A stretch of DNA of 64,000 nt from Ephydatia muelleri (taxonomy: Eukaryota; Porifera; Demospongiae; Spongillida; Spongillidae), in assembly GCA_013339895.1 (NCBI GenBank), contig JABACO010000002.1:1788589-1852588 (forward strand), written 5' to 3'. Below the pieces are notes generated by a model. That model ran no database searches. It was not told the origin of the DNA and saw only the letters and a program-made list of their open reading frames with translations. The position numbers and the translations under genes were made by a program. Positions 1-13,844 of the stretch are shown piece by piece (the first letter of the stretch is position 1; each line of letters opens with the position of its first letter).

Positions 1-717
1 ATACGATATCTGCATCCCTTAACAACACAACACTTCTTAGATCGTGATCTGTGGTTGTATTATCCTGTGAGGAGTTTTGAGCTTGTGTAGTAGCATCTGA
101 GTTACTGCATGAGGTGGTGGCTGTGAGTTATGATGTTCCTCATGCAGGTGCAAGGGGGGGGGGAGGGTCTCACAATGGTTTGATTCAATGATTGTGGGTG
201 TCTTGAGGTTAATGACATGTGCGGCAGCTGCATGTGGCTAGCAATGAAATTCAGCTGAGGCATTCCAATGGGTAGCGGCTGTGACTTCAACGAACACCGA
301 AGGGGAGGGGGGGGAGGGGGGGGGGGGAGTATTACCTGTATATAATGTAGTGTGAGGTGGGGACCTTGTCCAAAACTATAAATTAAGACAACTGTGGCAC
401 AATGGGTGAGGTCTGTGAAGCCGCGGGGGAGGGTGGGTGAGGCTGTGCTAGCGAGGAGGGTGGAGCCTGCGAAGCTGTGGCAATTGAGGAGTTTCCACAG
501 CGACCGTGTTTTCCTGCATGACAACTTGTACAAAACTCGCCCCATTCGAACGCATCCACATGAATGTACAGCAAGCATTTGCACTATTACACCTGCAGCA
601 AGGCATTATGTTTATCATGTTTATTATATTATTGATTTATTTGTATTTCAGAGCCATCCTGTCTCGGTTAACCTTACTGTATAACCTCTTCTGTATGTAT
701 GGCTTCTATGTTGAATA
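1..717. other. No supported gene; poly-G tract
   Basis: I see no supported gene in this stretch. It contains G-rich low-complexity runs near 155-170 and 300-328. Open frames on both strands here are not backed by any recognisable domain or by plausible splice structure. Confidence 0.5.
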
Positions 718-789
718 ATGATTAGACATGTATTCATGTATTTGTGTATCCCAGTGCTTCATATACATATACATAATGATATTGATGAG

Positions 790-2170
790 CGTGGTGGGCG
801 CAATGAAAAGCTGCAGCCAATAGATTTTCTGTGCAACCTATGGGCCAACTATGACTTAACTTGTCTTTGGAATTTGGCTAAAGGTTGGGCCAATAAGCTG
901 AGGGATGCACCTGCTAAGAATCAGAACAGTCCAGGCAAACCAGTTGACACGGCTGTATCCTTTGGCAGATGCGGAAGTTGGGGGAAATCTTCCCAGACAC
1001 TGCTGTCAGTGGCATTACACCTATAACAATGATACATCTTGGCAGTTATTGATGGCTAAGAATCCAGCATCTGAAATTCCCATCATCCCAAGTGTTCGTT
1101 CAGGCTCTATTTTACTTGATTCAAGTTTTGACATTGGAGCTGTCTTGAGACCTTCCCCAATGACACTGCATGCGGCAGGGCCGTCTGGTCTTCGTATTCA
1201 ACATCTCTTGGGATGTAATATCGGTCCCACTCCAAACTCCAATCACTTCCTCCCTTAGAGAAGTGGTGAACCTCTTGGTGTCAGGAAAGGCTCCTCAAGC
1301 AGTGTCTAAATTCATGGCTGATGGTAGACTAATCGCCCTAAAGAAGAATAAAGAAGGTTCTCCTCCAGATAACAGAACAATTGTTGTGGGAGAATCCCTG
1401 AGAAGGTTGGCTGGAGAGTTTGTGCCTCTCTCAAGGAGAATGTATCGAGTTTTTCCAGCCACTACAGTTTGGAGTGGCCTGCAGGGCAGGTGATAAGAAG
1501 ATTGTCCATAGTTTATGAAATTGTATTGAAGAGCATTGGATGCAGAATGAGGATTTTGTCATATTTAAAGTGGATATGACAAATGCATTCAACCTTGTTT
1601 CTAGACAGGCAGTCCTTGATGAATGCTTAGCTTTTCCCCCCAAAATCCTGCACTGGGTGTCTTAGTGTTATGGCTTTCACCCAGAATTGTGGCATCCTAT
1701 GGCCATTTAAGTTCACAATCCGGTGTTCAACAAAGAGACCCACTTGGGCTAATCTTGTTTGCTCTTTGTTGAACTTCAGAAGCTCATTTCGACCATTGAT
1801 GAGGATGATGAATGTTTGTAACTTTTGCTTCAGGCATGGTACCTTGATGACGATGTGCTTGCAGGTAAAAGGTCTGCTGTCCTATGTGCTTTGCATCTTA
1901 TTGAAGAACTGGGACCTCACATTGGTCTTGTCATCAATTTCTTTAAATGCAAAGTTTTCAGTCCCCAAGGCAACCATTTGTTTCCACCTGCTGTGAAGTC
2001 ATCTCTCTTGCCTAACTTAGCGATCCTTGGGGTACCAATAGGTGACTATTTGCATTGCTCTCACTTCATAGCTGCATGAGAAATGTTCCAAGGCTAAGGT
2101 GCTATTCACTGCCCTAGTAGAGGTGGCTGAAGCTGACCTTCACGTTGCAGTTTCTCTTCTTCGCATTTGT
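790..2170 (+). pseudogene. Decayed non-LTR-type reverse transcriptase
   Basis: Broken reading frames together resemble a reverse transcriptase of a multicopy retroelement family that I recall from sponge and cnidarian genomes. Around 1560-1660 the frame reads KVDMTNAFNLVSRQ, which fits RT motif A (an Asp followed by an NAFN block). Near 1840-1860 the frame reads WYLDDDVLAG, which fits the YxDD catalytic box of motif C. The segment that follows (GLVINFFKCKVFSP, then LAILGVPIGDY up to about 2060) fits the palm/thumb region. Stops and frame changes separate these blocks, for example a stop after HWVS near 1664, so no full protein is encoded. An endonuclease region is not visible. It is unlikely to be host coding sequence. 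Family placement is recognition from memory, not a search result. Confidence 0.7.
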
Positions 2171-2179
2171 GGTAGTTGT

Positions 2180-3870
2180 TGTTAATTAGTGCATTTAGCC
2201 AGAACCAGTGCATTTAGCCAGTGGTTAGAAACCAACTGATGGTATGCGTACATGTAACCAGCTCAGCAAAAGGTCACATGCAGCAGTCACTCTTAGAAAA
2301 GCGTACAAATATAAGATCTGCATATCTCTACTACACACACATGCACATGGCTCTATGTATATATACACTGTACGTATAGCTGCATGCCTACAACTTTGTC
2401 ACGCAGGTTCCCCCCCCCCCCCCCCCTCCCTCGTACACTCTAATCAGCGTATGTATGCTAGTGTGCCCCCATTGCCAGGCTTGGCCTAATATATAGTACC
2501 ATGTCATGTCTTCCTATAGCTATATTCGAACGCACTTCTCCAAGAGCCTTAATTGTCAATGTGTGGGTGCACCGTGCGTGTGAGTATGTATGTGCATGTG
2601 CATGTAAGTGTAGGCGCGTGTATGTGCGTGTCACAAAGGGCGGATCGAAAGTATGCGTTTGTCCACATGTGAGTGTAAGTATAAGTTTATGAGTGTGCAT
2701 TTGTGTGTCACACGCACGCACATACAATGTACAATGATGGTGGATTGAAAGTTGGGTGTATGCATGTACTAGCCTTCTAATAGGCATACATGCGTTAATC
2801 GGTACACATACAGTGTAATACTATAGTAACTGACCTTGTATATGAAAAAATAAACGTTACTTGAGGTATTAGTTATAAAATCTTCCGGCAATTATAAATT
2901 GAGCTGTTATTGTTATTTAAATATTTGCATCAAATTATGTTAACGTGTTATTAATTATTCCAAATGAGGCCTGGGAGCAAGCAAGGTGCTACAAGTTTAC
3001 GCCATATATGGCATTGGCCGCCATTGTTAATAGTAATCATTGAATCATCTGACCATTATTATATAAATCCTCCTGTAATCGACAGATTAAGAGTAAAAAA
3101 AGGTTTTCACCACAGTAAAATACATTGATGTATAGTAGACAGAATCTGTTGCCGCAAGTGAAAAATCAAACACGAATCAAGATTTATAGCTGGTGGAACG
3201 TTAATTAGGTCAGAAAAAATGCAAGTCTATGAAAAGCACAATTTTGCCTCCAGGAAACAAAACTTTCAATACAAAGGGAGTATTTTTTTTTTTTTTTAAT
3301 CCTAATGACACAGGATACTGAGCAACAAGATTCCGTTGCGGCAAGTGAAGTATCAACTTGGACTAGTTAGTAATTATCAAGTATAGGTTTTTCTGTACAT
3401 TTTTAATAGCCCCTATTCTTGAAAAACGGATCATGGATAATTAACCATATTTTGTCTTTCTAAATATGCACAACAAACATCTTGCAATAAATCTCAGAAA
3501 CAAAACAAAATGTACTTTTATAATTTGGGTGACCACTCATTTCTCCATATGGGTAATGCATATACCTGGTTAATGAAAGCTAGTACTTAGGTATAGTAAT
3601 GGACTTTGCTAGTACTATGCATGCATGAAAAAAATGCTGATAACAACAGACAAAAGGTACATGTGGTCTAGCATGCTACTACTTATTGGTGACGCATTAA
3701 TCATTACAGAATGTAAGAAATGAGGAAATGAACTGTACTGAATAAGTGACACATTTTCTTCACACCTGTTCATCTAATAGGTTGCAATTGTTACAATACT
3801 GTAAAGAAAAACTTGCATACTTTCACATGCAGCAGTCTTAATTGTCTGGTATCAGCTGACGAACGCTATC
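2180..3870. other. Intergenic, low-complexity DNA
   Basis: No gene is supported. There is a poly-C run at about 2408-2426, a GT-rich stretch at about 2560-2720 and a T-run near 3282-3298. The remainder is AT-rich. The end nearest 3878 is probably the 3' untranslated region and downstream flank of alpha-A, which is transcribed towards low coordinates. Confidence 0.5.
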
Positions 3871-3877
3871 AGAATGG

Positions 3878-6800
3878 TTATAACTGTGGTTGGTCAGTAA
3901 CTTGAACTGTCTTCCATTTCAGTTCATCCCCAAATTTATCCTTCATGGCCTTCCGTTTTTTGATGAAGACAACAGTCACCTGTGTTGAAAGCAAAAGCAG
4001 TAAGACCATGTCCAAGGTCCGGGCACACAGGCTGGGGCAATCTGACACACAAGCACTATGCAAAATGAGCTTACAATCACAATGAGCCCAACAATGATCA
4101 GAATTAGCAGGACACAGATTCCTCCAATCACCCATCCAACCCATGCAGGTCTTCCAGTTCGGGAATTGCTGCTTGCGGTGGTGCGTTTAAGCACCTTAAT
4201 GTTTGCCTTTAGAAAAAAACCACAAAACAGAAAATAAATCATTTGAAATTTGCCCAGCCTGACATTTACAGTTGCACTTTTCACTGAGGAGGTCTGAACA
4301 ATGTAGTTAGCTCCATTTCCTTCTATAGAAACGTTCACATAAGGAATGAAGGTGAGCTGTATATTTTCAGCCTGCATGGTGGAGAAGCGAGGCAGGAAAT
4401 ATATATAAGAAAGATGATAGTTTGAATAAGAGTATGGGCATACTATATATGCAGTTACTTTTTCTCCTTTAAATTTATTTATCATATAGGGTTTTGGGCC
4501 ATGTGTAAGATCTTTTTGTGTGTGAAAATCATCATTATGGTAAAATTGCAAAAGTCGTTAAAAGGAAACTATAATGCAAAGCTTTGAAGGTTTAAATTAT
4601 GATTGAAAATTCTAAATATGTTTAAAAACCTTACTACATTTGCACTCTAATTGCATATAGTAACTTTCTCAAATTGCACTAACCATGTACTTGGTGCATG
4701 CAGGTGAAATGCAGCGCTAATTGTAGCTGTCGCACTTACTGTATAATAGCGTAGATCCAATGCAGCATTGATGGCTATCTGCACCTGACTTTGGGGAGCT
4801 GGGAAATATTGCACTGCATCCGTACACATGAAGAAGGGGTCAGCTGACAGTCCTGAAGGGGATGTAAACAAACATTATAGAATAGTTTGGTATGTGGCAC
4901 TAATTGTTACAATGAAGCCTACAATGGTTTTGTTGATGTCTTGTGCTGTTGATGTTGACAAGCTAGCTGCCCTTCGTTTATTTCCACCACCGGAGGATGA
5001 TGGAGCTTGAGTAGCATTGATACTTGATGCAATCAGATTCAGATATGTTGTGTCACATTGTGTGAAGAACGTTGTTGTCAATGCCTACAGAAAAGTAATT
5101 TACATCTCATTACACTTGCACGCAGGGTCAGGACACAGATGCTATGCTTTAAAACACAGCAATGGAAATGGTAGCTTAGATGCATGAAAGTCAGTACAGT
5201 TTCCATTGCAGGACATAATTAGAAATAAAGATACTCCAATGAATACCATTATTGTACACACATTTCCTTACTTGCAATGAGGTAGGAATAAGATAGTAAT
5301 TGTTACCAGTCTCAGAGCTGTTAAGAGGCCAATATATGTTTAGCTGAACTAATGGTATTGTTGAAGGCCCAGCATTTCTCACCTAAAGACACAAGAACCA
5401 GGAACAGTTAATAACTTGTACATTTTTAGCAATGTCACCACTTGTCCTGCAGCATACTGTGAAGGTGGTCAAAATGGAAGGTCCCAATGGTGACACTGAT
5501 GTGGTGTTTGTTGTTGCACTCAAGATAATCTGTTCTGGTCTTGCAATGCTAAAGAAAAAAGCATCATAATCATCATGCAAGCTAAAATAAATGGTCTAGC
5601 AAACAGTTGTACCCAATTGGATCAACAGACAGTCCACTGGCAGCTGTAATGTTCATTTGAACTGACACAGAGTTGTCTTGCACAGTTGTCTGGTTCTCAG
5701 GGTTCTGGCTGCGTAAACATTCCAAATAATGAGCACTCCAAATGAATACCCTAAGTAACTAACCTAGAAACATTGAACATGAGTGAAATGACTCCTTGTG
5801 TAACATCAATATTGGCAGTTGGCGTCATTCGAACAGCTATTACACTCTGTCATACAAAACCAGATGCCTTAAACAATTTTGATAGGAACACTGCTGGCCG
5901 GCCACACTTACATAATTGCCACCTGGCAGTGGATTGGCAACCTGACAGGTGCAGAGGAACAGTGCAGGGGAGTAGTCCTGGATTGTTGACAGATATGCCT
6001 AGATGGTGCATAGGTACATGATGTCTTGCACTAGCGATACTCCCTGTACCCTCACTGACCAGATTTGGGTCACAGCGAATGAAGTAGAGTTGAGATTTGG
6101 GAACTAGGAATGTGAGAACAGCTGCAAAGGCGTTTTGTCCACTATTGGATATGTTAAACCAAAGGTTCAAGTTTGTGGTTTGCTGGGCCACCAGTGACTG
6201 TCCAGTACCATTGGAAACCCTTTGAGGGAGCAATAGTGAATGCAGTAATATGCAACATTCAGCTTACTCATATGAGATGTTCAAAAATTGGATGGCCAGA
6301 TTGGGAATAGGAATACAGGTGCCAGAACTACAGTTCCCTCTGTCTATGCTTGTCACCTACATGTGATAAAATGCACTGGAACTTTTTTATTTATCACTAG
6401 CCGTTAGAATGCTTAACCATTCACATGTCAGTGTATCATGTAATGGGCTTACACAAAGCTTTTATTGCTCTGATTAAATACCACCTAGACATAATACACT
6501 GTTGGCAACTGCTCAAGGAAATTGAATGATTTGAATAATGTTGCAGCCCTGATGGAGTACATTACCTGCACAGAGCTGGTGCCCTGAACAGAGAGTACAG
6601 GGTAGCCAGTCAGATTGGTGAGAGTCCCATTCCCATTCTGAGATGGTGGTGCAAAGTCCTGTACTGATACATTCATTTGCATAGTAAATCCATTCAGTTT
6701 GTCAAGGATTCCATTCTGGAGACAAAATACATTGATGTGAACTTCTATTCATGCTAATCAAATAAGTTAATACCCGGGTCATATTTAAAACAAATTCTAA

Positions 6801-9800
6801 CAAGCAATCATAATTATATTTTATTGCTCTAGCATGTATCTTCAAAGTAAGCATTCACTATCATATATGATCATGTCTTCACTCACCTTGATGTAAACTG
6901 GTAATGATACACATGACTGGATATTTTTAGTACTACCAACAGTGGTTACAAAGGTTGAGATACTAAAGTTGGTTCCAATAAATAATCTAGATGCAAGACC
7001 CAGGGCCTGGTTTGATGCGTCTCCAATGATGGTCACTGTCAGATCTGATATGTGCATAAAATAAGAAATATAACTGCACGCATATCATACACCATTATAT
7101 TGCTGTAGTTAATAAACCAAGAACATTACGATATATGGTTTATTTGCTTAAACCTATTTTGGTATTAAACTGTAGGTAAAGGATCCGCATGTACATGCCA
7201 ATCATAGAATTGGTTCAACATAATGTGAAGAAAAAGTCTCCATAATTCTGGTAGTTTCCTTTACACCCCAACTTGGCATATTGAAACCAAATGACAGAAC
7301 CAGGCATACAGTACATTCAATGGAAAAGGGCGCATACATCTGCACTTCATTCTCACATTTGCAAACATAATGATGAATTTTAAATTCAGTAGTACTATTA
7401 TTATCCAGGTGATGCATTTGCAGCAAGGGATAACACTAGTTTCAAGCAATTTTCAAATATTAACTGTTCTTTTGTGATAAGCCACTTACTCAATCGGTTA
7501 CTGACTCCATTTCCAGTGTAGGTGAGACAGGAAGTGAGGTTGAAACTGAGAGAGTGAGAGAGAGAGAGAGAGAGAAAAAAAATTTAGCAGCCACTGTACC
7601 AAATCATTCACTCACATACACTGATGCACATATGCACTCACACATACACTCATTGCATATACTTACTCACACATACACACTAATGAAACATACACGCTCA
7701 CACAAGTACACTCATGCTCACACATGCATACTTAAACACACACTCGCTCATGCACTCACACATTTACTCTCAATACCACTACACACTCACACATACACTC
7801 ATGCATATGCCCTCATATCTACAATGGAACATACAGGCTACTCACAGAACACGCTCAAATTGCATACTGCTCACACACATGCACATCTTCAGACCCTCGC
7901 ACACTCGCAAGGGCACAAAAAATTACCATGCATAAGTTGTCCCATTCAGATTACAAGATGGGTACAGTCCATTAGTCAGCTGAACAAGAGTAGGGTTTGC
8001 TGTTAGTGACACCGCAACCTTTGCAGTGGGGCGTGTTCTGGGGTGTTTCAGTGTCATTGTGGGAATGAATACACAATGAGACAGCTCACCTTAAAACAAA
8101 CACATGCCCACTGTTATAAGCTCCAACAGCCAGATCTTTTTGGTTAACAGTCAACCATTAAGAATGCACAAATGCGTCCCCACCCACTCATGTACCATTA
8201 TAAGTGTTTCCATCTATGTCCACACCACTGGACAGAGAAGTTCCAAAACTGGTAAGATTGACCAGATTTCTTGTCGTTCCCAGAGCATTTCCTTGAATAA
8301 CCTGGCAAAGGCATCAGTTAATGTAACAAATTGTAAAGCTACACTCGCAACAAAGAGTATACAAGCATGGTGGATTGCACATTCTATTTAGAGCACATGT
8401 CTTCACATTAAGAGGTTATAGTGTAATGTATTAGGATGAAAGTACATGAAAGGGTGAAAGAGCTGAGACAAGTGGTTACTGAAGAAAGAGGATGGGGAGA
8501 GCTGTGTTAGAACCACACATCTGTAAATAATTCACCTGGGAAGCGGTGGAGCTAATGGTCATGGTGGTATCTCCATTATAGATGAACACTTTTCCTCCTC
8601 CACTGGCAAATGGAGCGCTTATGGCGACATCTGAAGTTGGAGGAACATTAGGCAATGCTAGCTATCGATATTTAATAATGCTTCAATTATTAAGCCTAGG
8701 TGCCACATCTACATAGGCCAAGCACTAATTGATCATGACAGCAAACCTTCCAGTCCATCTCCATTGATGTCTCCAAGGTTGGTCATGGCGTGCCCAAACC
8801 TTCCATAGTTCTCAGAATTCCCAAAGAGTTGCTTGACAAACTGAAGGCTTCCCTAAAAGAGCGCATTCTGATGCAAAAGCAATGTACATTCTCTGTGTCC
8901 ATTGGATGGCCAACAAGCATTCTGTAGCACCATGCACTCAAAAGGATTATTTTTACCCATTGCAAATGTATGGGAACAATAACAGTACAACCAATTTGTT
9001 TTCTTTCGAAGAATGTTCTTTTGTTTGCTTTCCTCTTTAATACACAGTACACTGTGCAACCATTATAACTCACTGCATTGTTCCTATACACATAGATTCT
9101 TCCAGCTTCAGGGTTCTGAACAGGAGAGTAGTAAGGTGCTCCCACCAGAACTTCATCATATCTGCATGACCACATGATGGTGACTGAATGTTTGGAACCA
9201 TGGAAACAAACCTACCCATCACCAGTAAGGTCTGCTGTGATGATGGAGAACCCATAGTACTCAGACAACTGAAAAGAGGGGACAATGCTCTCAAACAATG
9301 GATATACACTGCTTTTCCCAGGAGTCAACACTCAGCACATAGAAATCTGCAGCTAAATTAACCACTGTTTAAGCTGCATGCAACATATTGTTTCTTCTCT
9401 GTACATGAAATATTGAAGGTATGGGTGAGTTTATTAAGGAGAGTCTATCAACATTACTATCATCTTCCCTTCTCCTTCTCTCTTTATTACTCACCTGTGT
9501 TCCCTGAAGTGGCTGCGAGACAACAGTCACAGTGGCAGAGTTCATCCCTAAGTTGACCTGACAGAGAATATGTGGCAGTTGGAATTGGAATGTACAACCT
9601 TTAAACTTACCACACCCATGTTATTGAGCCTCGGTACAGAGACCAGGAAATCTGCACAGGAGAAGTAGCAAGAATAATTCAGTGAAATGGTCACATGATG
9701 AACATGTGACCATTGAAGCTTAGCACATGAACAAATCACATTTATCCTTATACAGGATTGTATTGCATAAGGCATTGGTCAATAAAGCACAGTACTGCAT

Positions 9801-12800
9801 AGGCCTGTGGTTAATCCTATATAAGGTTCTATACAAAAAATAAATAAACAAACATTTTGGCTTAGCCACAGATCCCATCACATAGTAATGTGTCTTATCG
9901 AATCACAAACATATGCATTGCATGTGAATATTATATAATGGTCACAAATAAAACCAATCAAAAGCAAAATTACACATTTATAAGGACCTTATATGCGATT
10001 GACTATCCATACATGGCCACATCATGTATGTATGTAATTACAAACCCTTGCTCAATGCAATGAGTACCTTCAGTAGTCTTCTGAAGGATATGGCCACTGG
10101 CCACAGTGTATCCTTGGTAACCTAAACTTGCTGTTCCTGACTGACTAGTTGTGGTTTTTAATAATCCAGATGCCACAGTGACCCTGGATGCAGTACCTAG
10201 CATGGCAGATGAGGGTCAAGGGTTATTACTAAAATGCTTAGCTCATATAGACCTTCATGCCCACACATATCACACTCTCAAATGCACTACGTGCATGAAC
10301 ATGCACTCAGTATAAGCATTAACCCAGCATGATATTCATAAAGTATGTTATTCAACTACCTAATGAATACAAAGGTTCTCACAGCTCACGCAATCATATT
10401 AGGCCACCACATGACACCAGGTCACCCCCAGCACTATACACCTATTATGCTCATAACACCACATCCACATTGGGTACATGTATGTAGCTTAGCAATGCAC
10501 AGAGTACCCTTTAATAGACGTAGGCTCCTTCATTTACATACTGTATATATTATTAGACATTGATCTTCTATTGATGCTGAACTAGTACATGCATATTAGC
10601 ATGCCCAGAGCAATCCTAGCACAATGTAAACCAATTAGAATTAGATGTTAACCTTGCATGTACCATGTATTAGGTTTCTGATGTGGTAAGGAACAATAAC
10701 CACTTATATAAAAATTTTCTAGTAAGGTGGGTTTTTTTTACTTATCCACACAGATTAACAACTTATCACCCTCTGTTTTTTTCTCCTCACAAACACATGT
10801 ACACACTCACATACCACATACCACTCCAACCATTGGCTCCTGGAGATCCTAGGAGTGGAAATGCTACTCCTGATGCATTCTATTTGTAGCACATAATGGT
10901 TGGTAATACAATACTATAGTGGACACACATATAGCACATTACTTACACCAATGGATGCACTAACACCAGTCTCACACAAGTCACCTTTGGATATAAGAGG
11001 ACAGTGAAAATTAATATTGACAAGTAAGCAAACATTTCTCGATGAAGAAAGTGGATCTGGGCTGTGCGCAATGAAATGAAATAAGGTACTATCCTGGTAC
11101 AGTATGGTGCAAAAAATACAGACATTCCAAGGGCAAAATAGGTGGCACCATCTATTCAGAGACTAAGCCAATGTCGAGCTTGAAGTGCACAGACTAATAG
11201 CACGATAGAAATAAAATACAGACATCAAATAGTGTGACATGTTCCAAATATAGCTCTACAATTTGCAGACTGCTAACTTACTCAACGATTATGCCAGTGT
11301 GCTTGAGATGCATTAATTAAGATTAGATCTGATTCAATTATGCTACCTGAAGTGCTATAAAATCAGTTCCAATAATGTGTTAGACCCTTAATACTGTGAT
11401 ATAATTAATTGATGTTAATTAATAGGGAGGTGTATCGGATGTATGGTTGTGTGACTTACTACTTGAGGAACATGGCGCATACTGTTGAAAACCTATCAGG
11501 CTGCTACTAGATACAAAGCACCTTCCAATGGGGGTATACTGTGGTTTGAAGTACCTGTGTCCACAGACCTGTCGTAATACGATGGCAAAGGATGAGGGTA
11601 ATTGATCTCTACTTTACCGAGTACACTTCAATCCTTATTAGGTCAGTGTTCACGGACCTGTAGCAATTAAATACACATGCAAGTACATAGAAACTGGAAA
11701 AGGTATCTCCTAATTTAAGTACAGCATATATCACACACAGAGCTCCTGAGCTGATGCTAAACAAGTAAATGCGCACACATGCAACCACTCCAACTTCATC
11801 ACCCTGCACTTGTGAAGACGACAACACCTATAATGTAAAGTGGCGCAAGCGCACATACCACAACCAATCCTATTTTGCTGATGATCGTCCCTCCTAGGAA
11901 CTGTCCGCTTTTCTGTTCGCCCGCACTGTTTGCTGCATGAGTATTGAAGTGTGTGCATTATTGTGCGTAGCGCGTGTCGTGCAGATTACATGTGTAATCC
12001 CTAACATGTATGTGTGAGCCATTTAATTAGTTGAGGTGCACCCAAAGTATTATAATACCATGCAACGCTTCACAATAAATTTGCCACCATGCAGTCATCC
12101 GCGATGTGATGCAATCGCAAGTTGCTCGTATATTTTAAAGCTTCTACATCGATGATGGTATAACTTACCGCTTGTGTCGTAAAGCAGTGTATCTGTGGGA
12201 AGACTGGATCTAGTATATGTTGTCAGACCTGCGCACGTGCCTGGATTAGTCACTGGACAGACGTACACCAAGCCGGTATTATTCACTGCTGAGCCCGGAG
12301 CCGTTCCGTTTGGAGCTCCTATGAGTACGCTGCATTATTGACATGCAGAGGAGGAGAGTAAATGCAGCCATCAACACGTAGCACAAATTGCAAAAATTCC
12401 GTAAATACAATAAATATTATACAGTAGAATCGCGGTTAGTTTATTCTTCAGCTCTTCTAATTTATTTAAAGGTACATGTATACGTCAAGTCTGACAATGA
12501 ACAAAATCTACCAGTGTATAAACAATAACTCTTCACGTGACCTCCTGATGTTCCATAACCAATTCATGCGATTCACGCATTAATTTATTAATGTCTCCAC
12601 TTTAGCCGCGCTACTACACCTTGATACATATATAATTGCAAGCAGCAGAGGTCGCTCAACACTCTGCGCTGTCATGCTAGTTCAGAGGCTGTAATAAGTT
12701 GTTGAGGCTTCTCGTGCTGAATGGTTTTTAGTTAGTTCAGTATAGGTGGTTCCTGCATTTTGCGCTGTGCGATAACCGAGACTTCTAAACTAATTTGCAC

Positions 12801-13334
12801 AGCGCACTATATGGACTGTTTGGTTACGTCACCTAGCGGAATAATTTTCTGATTTTAAAATAACTTAGTACGCTGACAAAGGACATAGTTTGTAATATGG
12901 ATGTACATATACTATACAACTTCATTAGATGCATGAACATACCGATCAATTTCGGTGCATGCAGCTTTATGTAATCTCGCTTGTTAGCATCCATAAATCA
13001 ATCCTCCGGCGTAACCAAACACTGCGACATCCTATACATGTATATAGTGCACAGTGCAAATCTCAATTAGTGCGACATTCACTGTTTATATATACGAGGC
13101 TATAAGCTAAATGAATTGAGTGAATGTCATCAGATTGCTAAAGCGGTAAAAATCGACGAGGTTTGCTACGAAAACTAACATGCAGTTTCAACAACTTGCC
13201 GGTGAATTTAGTTATTCAAGTTTTGCTGATGTACGAATGTGCTAGTGTGCGCCGCTACTGTATGCATGACGACATGACGATCACATGCACAGATGGACTA
13301 TCTATTGGATGTACAGTATACAAAATGTCCGCTT

Positions 13335-13365
<31 letters not shown>

Positions 13366-13403
13366 CACACACACATGCACCACACACACACACACATACA
13401 CAT

Positions 13404-13449
<46 letters not shown>

Positions 13450-13844
13450 GCAGAAAGCGAGTTCCAATGAGCCGTCCATCCTTGCGAACACCAAACTGAA
13501 ATGGCGAATTGTTTGCACGAGGATTGTTTGTTTCATGCATCGGCCATCCATATACAAATGAAACGTTCGCGACTACAGGTACTGTAGCTAGGGCAGCGGT
13601 ACAAGAGGGCTTTGTATCCGCACGCACACGGCATTGCATCGTATGTACATGGTAATTCCACTTACACCGTAGCTGCAGATGTTTGGTGTAGCACCGCGCT
13701 GTAACCAAAGTAGTCTGTGCTCGTGAGATCAGGGGACGTCCGAATGATGGGTTCTTTGGTATCGATGCTCTGTGCGTGGCAACACGCCATCACAATGCAA
13801 AGGACGTGAACACCTCTGGCCAGCGGTTCAAGGAAAGGAGTCAT
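3878..13844 (-). CDS. Integrin alpha subunit (alpha-A), 31 exons, one frameshift
   Basis: Encodes a cell-surface integrin alpha chain, which pairs with a beta chain to bind matrix or cell ligands. Exons, 5' to 3': 13844-13666, 12329-12169, 11932-11859, 11568-11463, 10984-10947, 10879-10822, 10196-10068, 9651-9611, 9557-9495, 9268-9216, 9161-9074, 8852-8747, 8630-8536, 8301-8196, 8135-8090, 8037-7927, 7545-7490, 7044-6887, 6715-6566, 6356-6268, 6219-6060, 5941-5912, 5846-5764, 5708-5613, 5548-5458, 5382-5272, 5084-4923, 4852-4740, 4371-4270, 4206-4075, 3979-3878. The ATG at 13844 opens a signal peptide. FG-GAP blades follow with cation loops DLTGDGYDE and DINGDG. No alpha-I insert is present. 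Leg domains come next, then a TM segment (VIGGICVLLILIIVGLIVI). The tail VFIKKRKAMKDK lacks the usual GFFKR. Exon 28 is one base shorter than in alpha-B, so the frame stops in calf-2 after about 905 residues unless this is a sequence error. Confidence 0.9.
4740..4852 (-). other. Alpha-A exon 28 with one-base deletion
   Basis: This calf-2 exon should encode the block DCQLTPSSCVRMQCNISQL followed by a strand ending in DLRYYT. The first part is in frame after exon 27, and the last part is in a different frame. Alpha-B has the same exon (49710-49823, 114 nt) open throughout and reads cagctcacccaaag, where this copy reads cagctccccaaag (RC of about 4790-4805). The missing base puts a stop a few codons downstream. 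The C-x5-CV-x3-C cysteine pattern matches integrin calf-2 domains and fixes the correct frame. The exons after this point (29-31) are still open, so the change is recent or is an indel error in the assembly. Confidence 0.8.
7554..7920. repeat. GA run and CACACATACACTCATGCA-type minisatellite in alpha-A intron 16
   Basis: After a short (GA)n run (7554-7574), variants of an ACTCACACATACACTCATGC unit fill most of intron 16 of alpha-A. The matching intron of alpha-B (46774-46856) is only 83 bp and lacks the array, so the expansion is specific to this copy. Open frames here are repeat artefacts. Confidence 0.8.
13337..13446. repeat. (CA)n microsatellite in alpha-A intron 1
   Basis: A near-pure CA dinucleotide run with two short interruptions lies within the first intron of alpha-A. 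Long His/Thr or Cys/Val open frames over it on both strands are artefacts. Confidence 0.95.

Noticed and set aside
13293-13499. His/Thr-rich and Cys/Val-rich open frames over the CA repeat
   Set aside because: They are translations of a (CA)n microsatellite, open in several frames on both strands, and lie in an intron of alpha-A.
13298-13708. Frame with VSFVYGWPMHETNN in alpha-A intron 1
   Set aside because: Exon 1 and exon 2 join in phase and match alpha-B. Nothing similar is in intron 1 of alpha-B.
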